From contig NC_087072.1 of NCBI RefSeq assembly GCF_026151205.1, forward strand, positions 1,569,375 through 1,633,374: DNA of 64,000 nt, in the 5' to 3' direction. Positions 41,690-52,542 of the stretch are shown here, piece after piece (position 1 is the first letter of the stretch; every line of letters starts with the position of its first letter). The stretch is from Bolinopsis microptera. Its lineage: Eukaryota > Ctenophora > Tentaculata > Lobata > Bolinopsidae. Under the pieces are notes generated by a model, which saw only the letters and a list, made by a program, of their open reading frames with translations, ran no database searches and was not told the DNA's origin. Position numbers and translations under genes: made by a program.

Positions 41690-42298
41690 TAGAAAGCCCG
41701 TGGTCACAGGGAGGAAACTAATAGTATTCTTTGGTAGACAGTTTTTATCGCATCAAAAAATATTCATCCCAACCGAAGATACAGCCGATTAAAATGTAGC
41801 TCGCACTGAACACAACGTAATTCGACAAAACCGATCAAAATGCCGGTCGCAAATCTTTGCACGTGCACGTGAGCTTTTGAACACCGTTACCATGGTTACT
41901 ATATAACTTCCTATTTCTCACCTAATTTGCACGTGGGCGGTCGTACATACAAAGATAATTCTTTGAATTATAGTAGAGACTAGAAAGCCCGTGGTAACAG
42001 GGACGAATCTAGTAGTATTCTTTGAAAGAAAGTTTTAATCGCGTCAAAAAATATCCTACACAACCGAAGATACAGCCAATTAAAATGTTTCTCGCACTAA
42101 ACACAACGTAATATCAACAAAAACTATAAAAAATGCCGTTTTATAACAATCTTTGCACGTGCATGTGTCCATTAAAACACCGTTGCTATGGAACGTTTTG
42201 GTTGTTACCTAAATTCCTATTTTTCGTTTGTTTTGCACGTGGGCGGTCGTACAGACATACAGACAGACAAAAATAATTCTCTGAATTATAGTAGAGAT
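41690..42298. repeat. Diverged ~300-bp tandem duplication in an intron, with CACGTG motifs
   Basis: Two units begin AGAAAGCCCGTGG (41692 and 41983) and share AACCGAAGATACAGCC, CTCGCACT, TTTGCACGTG and TTGCACGTGGGCGGTCGTAC, each ending GAATTATAGTAGAGA. Identity is roughly 80 per cent by eye, with indels. The second unit carries an extended CAGACATACAGACAGACA stretch. It lies in intron 1 of the sushi gene and may be a dispersed repeat family. Confidence 0.85.
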
Positions 42299-42314
42299 TA
42301 AAACTAAAACATAC

Positions 42315-42387
42315 CTTCAGTTATAGTGGTGATCAAGAGCTCAACAAACACTGAAGCAATCAGTAAAGAAAGTGATATCTTTCCCAT
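42315..42387 (-). CDS. Signal-peptide exon of the sushi-domain gene
   Basis: A 73-nt exon starting ATG at 42387 encodes MGKISLSLLIASVFVELLIT, a signal peptide. It is followed by TITE and a split glycine codon, and ends at a GAAG|GTATGT donor in phase 1. The next exon starts in matching phase. It was recognised by the hydrophobic peptide, donor and phase match. The protein is therefore secreted or cell-surface: signal peptide, unknown domain, sushi domain. Confidence 0.8.
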
Positions 42388-44068
42388 TCTTTACTATGGA
42401 ATATTTATTTAATTTGATTGATAGTTGATGATGTTATTGACAATAGTCAGACATGAGACCTACTATAATAGTATAATACGTGGATTATGGGATTAAATAA
42501 TGAAGGGCTCAAAACTGGTCAAGGGAGTATTTTAGCTTTTTAGTTCTACCTGGCTCTTAGTAGGGGCTGTTACGAGGATTTTTCTCATACTTTCATTGTA
42601 TTTGATTGTATACGATATCTTAGAACTTTAGAAGCCATAATAAACCCCAATTGATATAATACATTAAATAAATATTGGTGAGCTTGGGCCCGAAATATCT
42701 ATCACAATTACTTATTAAATCGATAAAGGATTATAACTGCGAATTGATTAACAACGCGTGCACTTGAACGAAAAGCAGACATATGAAATTCTGTAGGACA
42801 AACTTCTACAAAGTTATCAAATGTATTAAAATTCAAGAATGGTAACCGTACATCCGGGTTAATTCTTACGTTAAAAAACAACTACTTAAAAACACCTACT
42901 AAAAAACACCTACTAAAAACACCTCCTAAAAAAACTCTGCACTGAAAAATACAAATGCTTATGATATAATTTAGTCGTTTCAAAACAAGTGATTGTTAGT
43001 CCATTCAGCTTGTTGAAAATTTGAACACCAGATGCTGAGAAAATAATCTCCTGCAGAGCACAATTCTAGGAGTGAGGTGAGAAACTAAGCGAGTTAATTT
43101 TCCAAGCCTCGACTTGAAAAATCGTAATCGACAATATTTTGCTCTCCTTTTTGCCGTAATTATTTTCTTTGAAAATCATGTATTTAGCCACAAAAGTACC
43201 ATTACCGACTTGCTGAAGCATAAAGCTGGGGATAATTTTCCAAGAAACGTTCATGGATGAAAATTGTTCCCAATTTTAGACTAATGATTACTTTTAGATT
43301 TTTTGAAAAATAGATAATAATGATCGTAAGTTATAAGAAGAGGACACTGTTATGAAAATTACTAAGACATTACTGTACAAGTCCGGCTCTTTGTGGGTGA
43401 AAAATAGTAACAAGCACTCGTACAACGTCTTAGTTGAAAAATAGATTATAATGATCGTAAGCAAGGTTAGACCAGGACCGCTGTTTTGGCCGGGACCAAC
43501 AAAATATATCTGTGTCCACCTCCTACCTCAGTCGCAAGTGAGGGAGCTTTTAACTTTTCAAGGTGGCGAAAAATATAACAGACTGCAGAGAATAACAGAC
43601 TGAGCCTCTGGCCGGACATCGTAGAAATTAACTTGTTTTTTAAATACAACTTAAGAACAATAAAATAATAAATAGATCAGCTGAAGTCCCCACTTGATGG
43701 TTACTTACCAAGTACCAGGGTCGTACTTTCACAACACATAACTGTGAAATTACAACCCTGGTATCCTCTACGAAAGGGCGTGTAGGTTGTCCCGGTAAAA
43801 GCCTCCTTCAATTATTGATGCACGATCTTAAAGATCGTAATTTGGTTATAAATATCTCCGGGATTTCGACGCGGGATCATATTATCACTCAGCCCGGCCC
43901 GCTGTTAGATAAACATCTCAAGGTGATATCATCCCGCCCCGGAAATTTGTATAAACCCGGCCCGCTTTTTAGTCGTAACTGATGTTTATCATTCAATTCT
44001 CCGACTTACAATAATCAATGATACTGCTGATTAGAACTCGATAATAGTAGAACAGTTAGACGCGCGAT
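42388..44068. other. Intergenic, with small repeats and a hairpin
   Basis: A 28-bp direct repeat (TTGAAAAATAGAT..ATAATGATCG) lies at about 43302-43330 and 43434-43462. An imperfect 20-bp inverted repeat (TACCAGGGTCGTACTTTCAC, 18/20 matching) lies at 43713-43732 and 43744-43763 with an 11-nt loop. AAAACACCTACT repeats lie near 42885-42935. GGATCATATTATC and ATAAACCCGGCCCGC phrases at 43875-43970 resemble those around 44729-44790. No gene is supported. Confidence 0.6.
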
Positions 44069-44152
44069 CACGTGGGCGCGTCACGTGCGTACCACGTGCC
44101 ACCAATAGCATACGCCGAGTCTATACCACGTGACACGAAAGCGCACCACGTG
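44069..44152. promoter_or_regulatory. Cluster of five CACGTG palindromes in 84 bp
   Basis: CACGTG occurs at 44069, 44082, 44093, 44127 and 44147 within GC-richer DNA. Canonical E-boxes bind bHLH factors such as Myc/Max and USF. Five sites in 84 bp is far above chance. Nearby candidate transcripts are the small plus-strand frame at 44360 and an unknown minus-strand frame at 44478-44690. It may instead be part of a repeat, because CACGTG also recurs in other repeat families here. Confidence 0.55.
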
Positions 44153-44359
44153 ATATGAAACATCGTAACCGTCCACTTCTTTTACACGCAAATTCCTGGG
44201 AACGTTGCCAAAGCAGCTAATTCTTGGAATTTCTCCAACGCGTGGCGTGAGAAGTTGGCGACTAGCCAGCTACCCTTGTCCGTGCCCTAAAAATAGTATT
44301 GTTTTGCTTGCTCTCCTTCCAGCTCTTGTTCCTGCTAACGTTCAAGCTATTGCTCCACT

Positions 44360-44503
44360 ATGACAGATCGGTATAGCTTGCTTTTCATCGTAAATATATT
44401 TTCTATTGCTTGTTTAACCGGTATAACTTCAATTGTGCTACTTAATCTTAATTTACTACTGTTAGTACGTTATCGTATTACTTGTTATCACCATCACAAA
44501 TAG
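44360..44503 (+). CDS. Small hydrophobic ORF, 47 residues (doubtful)
   Basis: The ATG at 44360 opens a frame reading MTDRYSLLFIVNIFSIAC and IVLLNLNLLLLV, two hydrophobic stretches, ending HHHK and TAG. It lies about 210 bp downstream of the CACGTG cluster. No family is recognised, and an AT-rich chance frame is quite possible. Confidence 0.2.
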   Translation: MTDRYSLLFIVNIFSIACLTGITSIVLLNLNLLLLVRYRITCYHHHK

Positions 44504-44690
44504 AAATGAAAATATTACTAAAATCAGACCCGTATTCCGAAATAAAAACTATTTTATCACTCTCTTCTAAAGTATAAATCCCTTGTCGAAATCGCCGGAG
44601 ATAATTATAATCCATAAACACTTCACGCTCAGGGCTAAATAAATGTAATCCCTCAGCTGGCGCTTCGGGATTACATATTAACACAAAACT
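44478..44690 (-). CDS. Unknown ORF fragment, about 70 residues (doubtful)
   Basis: The frame contains LICNPEAPAEGLHLFSPERE and FMDYNYLRRFRQGIY, then LEESDKIVFISEYGSD, with a more protein-like composition than its neighbours. There is no proper upstream ATG in the region I could follow, so it may be an exon or the remnant of a mobile element. A TATATATAA stretch lies upstream on the same strand near 44757-44770. Confidence 0.25.
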   Translation of the reverse strand, partial: SFVLICNPEAPAEGLHLFSPEREVFMDYNYLRRFRQGIYTLEESDKIVFISEYGSDFSNIFISICDGDNK

Positions 44691-44728
44691 CGTGCGCTGC
44701 GCGCACTCGTATGTCGTATGTGTTTATC

Positions 44729-44756
44729 AGATCATCCCGCTAGCGCGGGATGATCT
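44729..44756. repeat. Perfect 12-bp inverted repeat around TAGC
   Basis: AGATCATCCCGC, TAGC, GCGGGATGATCT form an exact hairpin with a four-base loop. It is followed by a TATATATAAACCC stretch. This may be the terminal hairpin of a mobile element or a protein-binding site; related GATCATCCCGC-like phrases occur near 43875-43940. Confidence 0.8.
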
Positions 44757-44954
44757 GTTATATATAAACCCTTTGCGTGGCGGGTTTATGTTATTATGAA
44801 TACTTTAGAAGAATTGATTGAAATAAAGGATATTGTCCGCTGTAGGCAATGTTGGAAGAACCTTTTGTAGTTGTTTGCGCAGTTGACGGTGTGAAGATGT
44901 TTTTACCACGGTAAATTCTATTTGTACTGCATGATCCAGTTAATAATAATATTA

Positions 44955-45015
44955 ATAATGTTTTCGGAAGAATCAGAGCAACTAGATTCAACTTTGGTGA
45001 CAGAAGTTTTCTACT
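44955..45015 (-). pseudogene. Fragment related to the zinc-finger gene at 49 kb
   Basis: GTTTTCGGAAGAATCAGAGCA followed by ACTAGATTC and GGTGACAGAAG is close to GTTTTCAGAAGAATCAGAGC and GGCGACAGAAGCTTGG in the zinc-finger gene (near 49627-49690). On the minus strand it reads ESSCSDSSEN, matching KLSCSDSSEN. About 60 bp of the gene is recognisable; nothing intact surrounds it. Confidence 0.6.
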
Positions 45016-45156
45016 CCTAGTCCTAAAAAGCCAAAAGTTTCCGCGCTAAACAAAATGATATTTTGGCTGCATTTAGAGGCTTAGAGCTCAGGAATTTAGT
45101 TCACATATTCTATTTAATCAATTTGTCTTGAAATATTCACCCCCTCACCTCCGAAA

Positions 45157-45475
45157 CGTTTAATGAACCGTATCAAGACCCAACCCCCCTGTCGGCAATA
45201 TTATTATTACGTAATCAAGGCCTGACCCAAATTTTTAAATAGGCATACATTTTTCCGAAAAGTTTTGACATCTTCGACTTCTCATGGTTAGATGACATTA
45301 TATACATCTTTTTGAAATTTCCCGCGAAGCAGCTTTTAAACCGGGCTGTTACCGGATATTGAAGCCGAATATTTAGTCCCCCGTTCGCCCAACCCCCTCC
45401 CTCGTAGTCGTAATCAACCGTCAGCATTTGAGAACCCCATCCCTGATCCCTCTTGCTGATTACGTAATATTTGAA
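45157..45475. repeat. Second copy of the ATTACGTAAT dispersed repeat
   Basis: ATCAAGACCCAACCCCCCT and ATTACGTAATCAAGGCCTG at 45174-45228 match 13545-13668. A further relative (AATCAACCGTCAGC, GATTACGTAATATTTG) lies at 45411-45475, so two partial copies may face each other. Confidence 0.5.
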
Positions 45476-46529
45476 AATACCTAGCTTAATAAACTTTTTA
45501 CGCCATCATATTGGATTTAGAAACGTATCAGTTACGTTATCAAAATGCAAAATATTGACTATCAACTTAATCATAATTAATCGTTTACCTCGATACCAAC
45601 TATTTTATACATTCCAACCAAAGGCAAATCAGTGCAGCGCCAAAAGTTCATCTTTTGATGAAACATAAAAAAGGGATACAATCTTGCTCTCAAATCATAG
45701 TAATATTTTTTTATTATAATATATAAATGTGTGTTAGCTTTGATGAAATATGGGCGCTGAGTAGCAACCATTTTGAGTATGCAGGTGGTGTAAATTTTGG
45801 GTAAATCAAATTTCTTTGGTGAGTAAATATACATTCCAACGATCCCAACGTGACTATTGCACTCTTACAGTTACAAATCACAGCGTTAGAAGAATCACAT
45901 CATCATACCAATGAGATAACTTATATCAGACTGTATTAAAGTATTAAAGACTGATCAGAGTTATAATAATCATATTCCTTATCAGTTGCTCTTTTGTTGT
46001 TAGGGAGTGTTCATAGTTTTTTGGCTATTTTTACAGTCACTTATGAAGACGTCAGCAAGGCCCAAACCCGCAAAGCCCAGTCCAGCAAGACATGGACTTG
46101 AGCCACACTATTCGCCAAATTTGCCGCACATTAAACAATTTTAGGCAAGTGCGGAATCGCACTTTTCGCAAGATTTTGTTGTACTTGTATAGTTGTATGT
46201 AATGACCTGACGCGCAAAATTTTGTTTCGCTTTCATTAATTATAAAGTCATCAAATTTAAAATCGTTTTGCGTTTGTCAAACTCAAAATTCAATCATATA
46301 GAACTTGCTTTATTTAAATTACTATCATTATCAATTGTTTTGCTACTGTAATATTTCGTTTATGTCTGAAGCTTTAACGCATGCACGTGTAAACAGTAAA
46401 GTCGACCTTACAATCGATGAAGTTACATAATACATGTGACAATTCAATCTTATCATCAATCTCATTACCACTAACCAAAACTACAATGTACCGGCTTTCT
46501 TAGCGTGCTGATAAGCGATCTTATCAAGA

Positions 46530-47609
46530 ATGAAGCTGTTTGCCCTATTGGCGCTTTTTAGAGGAGTAGCCCTCGTCGCACAAGCAACAGGTTGTTTAAT
46601 ATACTGAATATGATGATTTGGTCTCCAAAAATGTTTAAAATTCTCGCATGCGCATCTTTTAATTAACTCTTACGCCTAAGAAATAGTAATATGCCTAGAT
46701 ACGTGCTCGAATTAGAATTTATAGCTTTTGGGTATTATTCTAAAAACGTTTAAAAATGGAGCGATCGGGTATAGTATTAATAGGAGATATGAAAAAATTT
46801 AGAACTACAAATATTTAAAGATCAACTCTGCGGTCGTTATTTAATAATCATTTTTTAGAATTAGACGAAGATTCTTATCCTGAAATAAAAATAAAATGTA
46901 ACAAACAATCGAGTGGCTACTAAACTTTTAAATTTAAGGAAATAGCCGGGAAATTGATTAAACACGGTTAAATTTGTTAAAAGAAATGAAACCAAACAAT
47001 GTTTCCATGCAGATACGGGTTCAGCTGCTGTCGAGGACAAATCTGATGATGGTTAGTTATTCGTAATATTGTGGTAGATTGAAGGTTATTACCTACTTGT
47101 GCTACTCCTTTTAATGTTATTATGAAGCATCAGTTTAATTGTTCACAAAAACTGATTTAGGGAAACTGTTCATCACAATGGTAATTTCTTCAAAATCCTG
47201 AATATAAACTTACAAATATATTCCTAGGTATACTCACTGTCAAGCCTACAGCTACTTACATGATGCCAGAGTTGGAACCTACCTCCTCATCATCTTACAG
47301 CTCCTTTCAATTTCAGACACCCATTTTTCATGAAGGTCCATTACTATGTATTCTCAAATCTTATCAAAGAAAACACAATATTTTTCATCCGTGCATGTGT
47401 GGGTATTTCATGCTCAGTTTTCAAATTCATTATTTTATTGGCGAATTCTTGATAACAAACTGAAAGACAATATGAAGATTTGTAAGTATTTTCCAGTTAT
47501 TAATTTATCCTTTTCAGAACTTTTTGAAGACGCTGATGACGGAGTAGACGATCTGAAGCCAACTTTGCTGTTACTAGCCCCTATATTTGCAAGTCGATTA
47601 CTGATCTAA
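46530..47609 (+). CDS. Predicted 99-residue secreted, possibly GPI-anchored protein (four exons)
   Basis: Exons 46530-46590, 47013-47051, 47228-47335 and 47518-47609 sum to exactly 300 nt with every intron in phase 1. Exon 1 encodes a signal peptide (MKLFALLALFRGVALVAQAT). Exon 2 encodes TGSAAVEDKSDD. Exon 3 encodes ILTVKPTATYMMPELEPT and a serine run. Exon 4 encodes an acidic LFEDADDGVDD, then LKPTLLLLAPIFASRLLI and a TAA. The terminal hydrophobic tail after small residues resembles a GPI-attachment signal. Acceptors are good (CATGCAG, TTCCTAG, CTTTTCAG). Donors are GTTGTT, GTTAGT and a weak GTCCAT. An AATAAA lies 190 bp downstream. No family is recognised. Confidence 0.45.
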
Positions 47610-47797
47610 ATATGGCAAGACTTTGGGCTGCCAATTTAATACTTAATTGTTGTGTGTCCTGTTGTGATAATTTGGCTTTAATAACTGTCGTTTTTGTCAT
47701 TATATTTTTCGGAACAAACATGGTCTAATACCTTGTAGTAGTACTCTTGTACCACCTTCAATATGTTGGGAAAATATATTAATTCACTTGATTTTTT

Positions 47798-47803
47798 AAT
47801 AAA
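47798..47803 (+). terminator. Candidate polyadenylation signal AATAAA
   Basis: AATAAA about 190 bp after the stop of the predicted small secreted protein, in an AT-rich context. It is plausible as its 3' end, but the hexamer is common in this sequence. Confidence 0.3.
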
Positions 47804-48639
47804 AAACTCTTCTAAATTGTAGAGTTTCTAATTTTTAGTCAAAAATTTTCTTAATTTTGAATAAGTAAGCAAAATTAAAATCGATTAAACAAAGGATATA
47901 AGTAAATTCAGTTTGTCAAATTTTCGATTCATATTTCTTAAACAATGTTCTCACATAATAAGTTATCACCAATATTGCAGTATCATCAATTAGGTTACTG
48001 CCATAATTTAACATAGGGGGTATTCAGCTGCCAGCAACTCTTGAAAAACAAGTGCTTCCAAAAAAGGGATGAAGGCCATCGGAAAATATTTCGGGAAATT
48101 TGATTTCAGGATTTAGTATGATAAGAAATGCAATGATAATTCTAGCAAGAATATGTTATATTTGGGTCTAGATCGAAGTCCCGTAGATTAGAAAAATATT
48201 TTACCATATAACTCCTAAAAATGGACTGTAGGAGAACCTAGGGTAAATTTTAAGGAAATGCTGATGATTCTCCGTTTATCAAACTCAAAGCTTTCTTTGG
48301 TAAACTAACTTTCAGTTCCTCAATCGTGTATTGTACCATCCACAATGAACTCATTAATTGGTCATTGAAGAAAAACCCAGTAAAAACAGTGAAATTTAGG
48401 GGCGAGGAAAGCTGATAATGTCCTTTCGATATTGATATGGGATTCCCTAAAAGTTAATTGGAATCGGTACTAATAATGTTTATTTTCTACTAATTCGTCC
48501 TCACAATTAATATACTAATCCCACAATTTCAAATCATTACGTGTATTAAGAAAACCATAAATCTTTACGCAAAGTTGTTTCTATGTGTCCTGACCAGGGA
48601 GTCTCAACTCTTTAAGACCCCCTAAATACGATTTAGTAA
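47804..48639. other. Intergenic; no supported gene
   Basis: AT-rich sequence with stops in all frames. No repeat or RNA motif found. Confidence 0.5.
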
Positions 48640-48969
48640 TTAGGGGCTTAGCTGTAATGGCTCCTTAAAATGATATTGAGATAAATACCAATACCAATAT
48701 AAGCTGTCCTTGCTGTACTGACTGGAGCCATGACAAGGGGGAGGATATGTTGTAGAGTAGTTGGGTGGGACAGTGGGAGGATATGTTGTAGAGTAGTTGG
48801 GTGGGACAGTGGGAGCTGATGTGTGATCAAGACAGGACGGTGAGATAGGAGCTGGTGACTGTTTCGTGGGAGCTAACAACATCGAATAACTGTAAGAAGA
48901 ACCGGGAGGTAAGCTGGAACTGGCGAGAAAGGGCTCAGCTAACCAAACTGTAAGTTCAGAGGCTAACAA
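48640..48969 (-). CDS. Proline/tyrosine-rich ORF below the zinc-finger gene, possibly an exon
   Basis: The frame encodes LPPGSSYSYSMLLAPTKQ, then two exact copies of TVPPNYSTTYPP, and ends with tyrosine- and tryptophan-rich YWYWYLSQYHF. The repeated segment is a 36-bp tandem duplication (about 48741-48812). There is no ATG at the start; acceptor-like TCGCCAG and ACTTACAG sites lie upstream, so it could be a 3' exon. Its PPNY-type motifs resemble WW-domain ligands, which is only a compositional remark. Confidence 0.35.
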   Translation of the reverse strand: MLASELTVWLAEPFLASSSLPPGSSYSYSMLLAPTKQSPAPISPSCLDHTSAPTVPPNYSTTYPPTVPPNYSTTYPPPCHGSSQYSKDSLYWYWYLSQYHFKEPLQLSP

Positions 48970-49921
48970 ATATAAGAGGCTTTACGAAAACGGGTTCCTC
49001 ATTGCTTCCGATTTCAGAAAATTTATACTGTTTTTCACTGGAGTGAGTTCGCCGATGGCGACTCAAATTTGAAATCTGGTTAGAACTGTAAGAACATTCA
49101 GAGCATTTATACGGTTTTTCACCGGAGTGGGTTCGCTGATGCCTTTTTAAAGTTGATTTCCATTTTGAACTGTAGGAACATTTAGAACATTTATACGGTT
49201 TTTCACCGGAGTGGGTTCGCTGATGCCTTTTTAAAATGGATTTCCATCTTGAACTGAAGGAACATTCAGAACAATTATACGGTTTTTCACCCAAGTGGGT
49301 TAGCTGATGACAAACTAAGTGAGATTTACTGCTTGTACCACTGGAACTTTCAGAGTATGATTTTAGTGTCAATCCGGCGCAAGTCTGCTGATCGGGTGGT
49401 AGAACCGATTTTATGTTTTTGTTGTAAGAATCTGCGGGTAATTCTGGAATTTCTTTCATACATTCTGTTTTGACAACTAATGATGACTTTTGCTTAGCAC
49501 TGTAGGAACAATCGGAACATTTATGAGGCTTTTCTCCGGTATGAGTCCGCTGACATTCAGGGCATTTGTACTGTTTTTTGCTGCTTTGACTCATCTTATC
49601 GGCAGGTAAAGTAGGTTTTATGCTTGCACTGTTTTCAGAAGAATCAGAGCAACTTAATTTCATCCATTCAGCTTCGGCGACAGAAGCTTGGTGGGGTTTT
49701 GAATGAGGGTTCCTTAATGCACTCTGTAAAGACGTTTTGGCTTCATTTGTATCACCAGCTATCATAGAATTATAGTGTTCCGTGAATGATTCTTGTTTCA
49801 GGAACTGAATTTGAAAATTTTGATCATACACTTCTGTTTTGACATGATCAACACCATCTTCCTCATTCTTGATATCTGTCTTTATCAATTCTGGTGGTAT
49901 GTAATCTTCCTCCATTTCCAT
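48956..49921 (-). CDS. C2H2 zinc-finger protein, single exon, several degenerate fingers
   Basis: A 321-residue protein starting MEMEEDYIPPELI at 49921. The N-terminal third is acidic and serine-rich. Three complete fingers with linkers lie near residues 213-295: CSECSFSS..KRHQRTH, CSKCSYSS..KRHQRTH and CSECSYSS..SRHRRTH, joined by SGEKPY linkers. Upstream are broken fingers: CPECQRTHTGEKP lacks its middle, CSDCSYSAKQKSSL lacks its histidines, and HLVCHQLTH lacks its CxxC pair. After finger three, KQYKFSE has lost a cysteine. It is likely a sequence-specific DNA-binding nuclear protein. The finger array is being lost from both sides. Confidence 0.88.
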   Translation of the reverse strand: MEMEEDYIPPELIKTDIKNEEDGVDHVKTEVYDQNFQIQFLKQESFTEHYNSMIAGDTNEAKTSLQSALRNPHSKPHQASVAEAEWMKLSCSDSSENSASIKPTLPADKMSQSSKKQYKCPECQRTHTGEKPHKCSDCSYSAKQKSSLVVKTECMKEIPELPADSYNKNIKSVLPPDQQTCAGLTLKSYSESSSGTSSKSHLVCHQLTHLGEKPYNCSECSFSSRWKSILKRHQRTHSGEKPYKCSKCSYSSKWKSTLKRHQRTHSGEKPYKCSECSYSSNQISNLSRHRRTHSSEKQYKFSEIGSNEEPVFVKPLIFVSL

Positions 49922-52542
49922 CTTATATTTTAAATTTGGTACTCTCTGCTGCTCCTATTAGACTGAAAATTCAACGGTCGTAAAAATTCGAGCTGGCATT
50001 CAATAATGGACAAAAGATTAATATAAGTTAGAGAAAACTGTGCAGTGGGCACGTAAACTAATACAGTAATATAATAGATGACCCGGGACCCCCTCAAATA
50101 CAAATTTAAACTTTAATCTTATCAATGTTGATGTGATAATTATAAGTGCTCTTTATCGTTCTCTTTTCTAGATTTCTTAATTAACGAAATAAAGAAGTTG
50201 GTAGAGGGTTAATTTAAACAGAACTCATTTCACCCCTATTCGATCGGAGAGGTGCTCGAAAGGACGGTAGAGTGAGCAGTGATTGGTATTCATATTAATG
50301 GTTAAATCAAGGCTCTCATTATTAATCACAAATGATAAGATGCCGCCGACTAAACCACCGTTTTAGCCAAATAGCACATCAGCACCTGGTAGAAGTACAA
50401 TTACCAAATTGCAGTCTTAATCAGAGTAACAGTATTGTTATATTACCAAGAAACAAGGACAAAAGAAAATCGCGATTATTTAGGCCAAAAATCGCGGCGT
50501 CGCGACAAGTCAAACTAGGTAAAATCGCGGTGAATTTACGGCGAAAGATAATGTATTTGCAGAGCTAAGTTAGATGTCATAAATTCGTTAACTAGCTTGT
50601 TAGTATAGATAGATTAGGGAGCGACAGGCTCGTCACTCGTCAGGCAAAACAATAGCATCAGTTTTAATAATCTTAAGTGTTAACTTTAAGATCTAAACAG
50701 ACTCTTTTTCATGATGTTGTTACACGAATTATGAATTAGGGATGCACTGGTTCACAGGATTGCAGTAACGACTATTACTAGTTGGTTTGTGTTTAGATAG
50801 TAGATCCGTCTATGCGGCTTCTAGTTATAATAGAAAATTATTATAATTATTACGTAAGAATTATTATAAAAGTTATGTTTAAATAGAAACAAGGAGAGCA
50901 ACTTACATATTGAATGACTCTGACCGAAAATTTTCTTAATCGAAATTATTTTCATAGTTTTTCTGGAAACTACTTTTGTTCATGTTTCATGCTGCCCTGA
51001 GCATTATGAGCCGAAAATACTTTTTCTGTCCGTACCTACATTCGGAAGGCTGTGGATGTGATTAGTTCCATATAATTATAAAGAACGTGATATTTGGCGA
51101 TTTGTCGCAGAGAATGAGAAAAATCGCGATTCTGCACGTGCCGCGATTTCCTTTTGACCTTGCCAAGAAATGGTAATCATCTGCAAAAGTCGAGACTTGG
51201 AAGTATTTAAGAACCACGTCAACAAAATAAACAGTAATTTAGAAAGAATAACTGCCACAAAATTTCTGCCTGATTAGCTGGTCTGCAGGTACTATTAGTA
51301 TTTAGCAAATATCTCGCCTAACTGCCTAGCTGTGTCCTTTGAGGCTTATTACTCAGTTCAAGCTCAGTCGAATTTCCGCAAAAACCGTAAAAATATACAA
51401 ATTAAACTTTTTTGACTGGTTCAAATGCTTTAATGGCCTTCAAATCAGCATGAAAAAATAAAAATTGGCCAAGAATAAGAATTTTAGTGGTGTAAAAAAC
51501 GCGAATTAAATTGGTAATAATAATTTTAGTCTCTTGGGTCTTGACACCACTTTAGGGTTAGACGGGTTCCTGCTAGTTAAGATAAAATGTTGTCATACGT
51601 TGTATGACCCGCCGCGCACGAGTGCGCGGCTCCCCCTGTATCGTCGAAACTCTACAGTGAAGCTCTATAGTGAAGCGACAGTGGGGGTCACCACGTGATA
51701 CAAGATAAAATGTAAATTACCTTAAGAACGATAAATTCAGTCAACCATAATGCATAAATTTAGTCAAAATTGGGATTAAAATTGTTGTAAACCAAATTTA
51801 TTGAGACTACATTTTTCGGCGACTAATTAAAATTTCAGTAGATCATAATATATGACATGAATATTACTGAGCTTACATTGTTAATATTAATAATTGATAT
51901 AATGATGCATCACCGTTCCTACTGCTGAACTACTTTGACTATATTACATGTGAAATCCACTGCTTTTATGCTTTCACATTCTTTTACTTCCTTTTCCCAT
52001 CAGGCAGTATCTGCATATTAGTTTAACTCATTGAAGTAATTATGTGAAACGACCCCTTCTAGAATTTAGCCTTTAAATAATAATAATAATAAATAATTCC
52101 AACAGAGAAACTTGAATTTCAGCTAAAATAACAAAATTCTAAAGCGTTGTAAAATGTGGTGAACTGGAGTACAAGCTCATTCAGCTCCAGCAGTTTATAT
52201 TTAATTTTCGTGTAAGTTCCAACCATAATGACTAATGTGCGGTGACTCACGTTTCTCAATCAGTGACGTTTGATTTATCATGTGCTTTGAACAGTTATTA
52301 GTGATCGGAAAATTTGCGAAAACAAACAAGCAAATAGAACGGACAAGGTGTACACTGTTTGCCGTAAAAGGTTAAATTAGCAACTAGTTCCAGCAATCCA
52401 GCAAGACAATAAGAGTAAGACAATACACACCACATCAAAACTAACCTTTAGAATCACAGAATCACAAGATCTCTTGTTCATGTTAACGAAGAATTGCCTA
52501 CATTTACATCTTTGTTGGTTTAAGGAGGGGGGTCTCACTTCT
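49922..52542. other. Intergenic; no supported gene
   Basis: Upstream of the zinc-finger ATG the sequence is AT-rich. A GC-rich palindromic patch (CCGCGCACGAGTGCGCGG) with CACCACGTGATAC follows at 51612-51705. Short frames (50332-50568, 51076-51258) have no recognised domain. A microsatellite (TAATAATAATAATAAAT) lies near 52078-52095. Confidence 0.5.
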
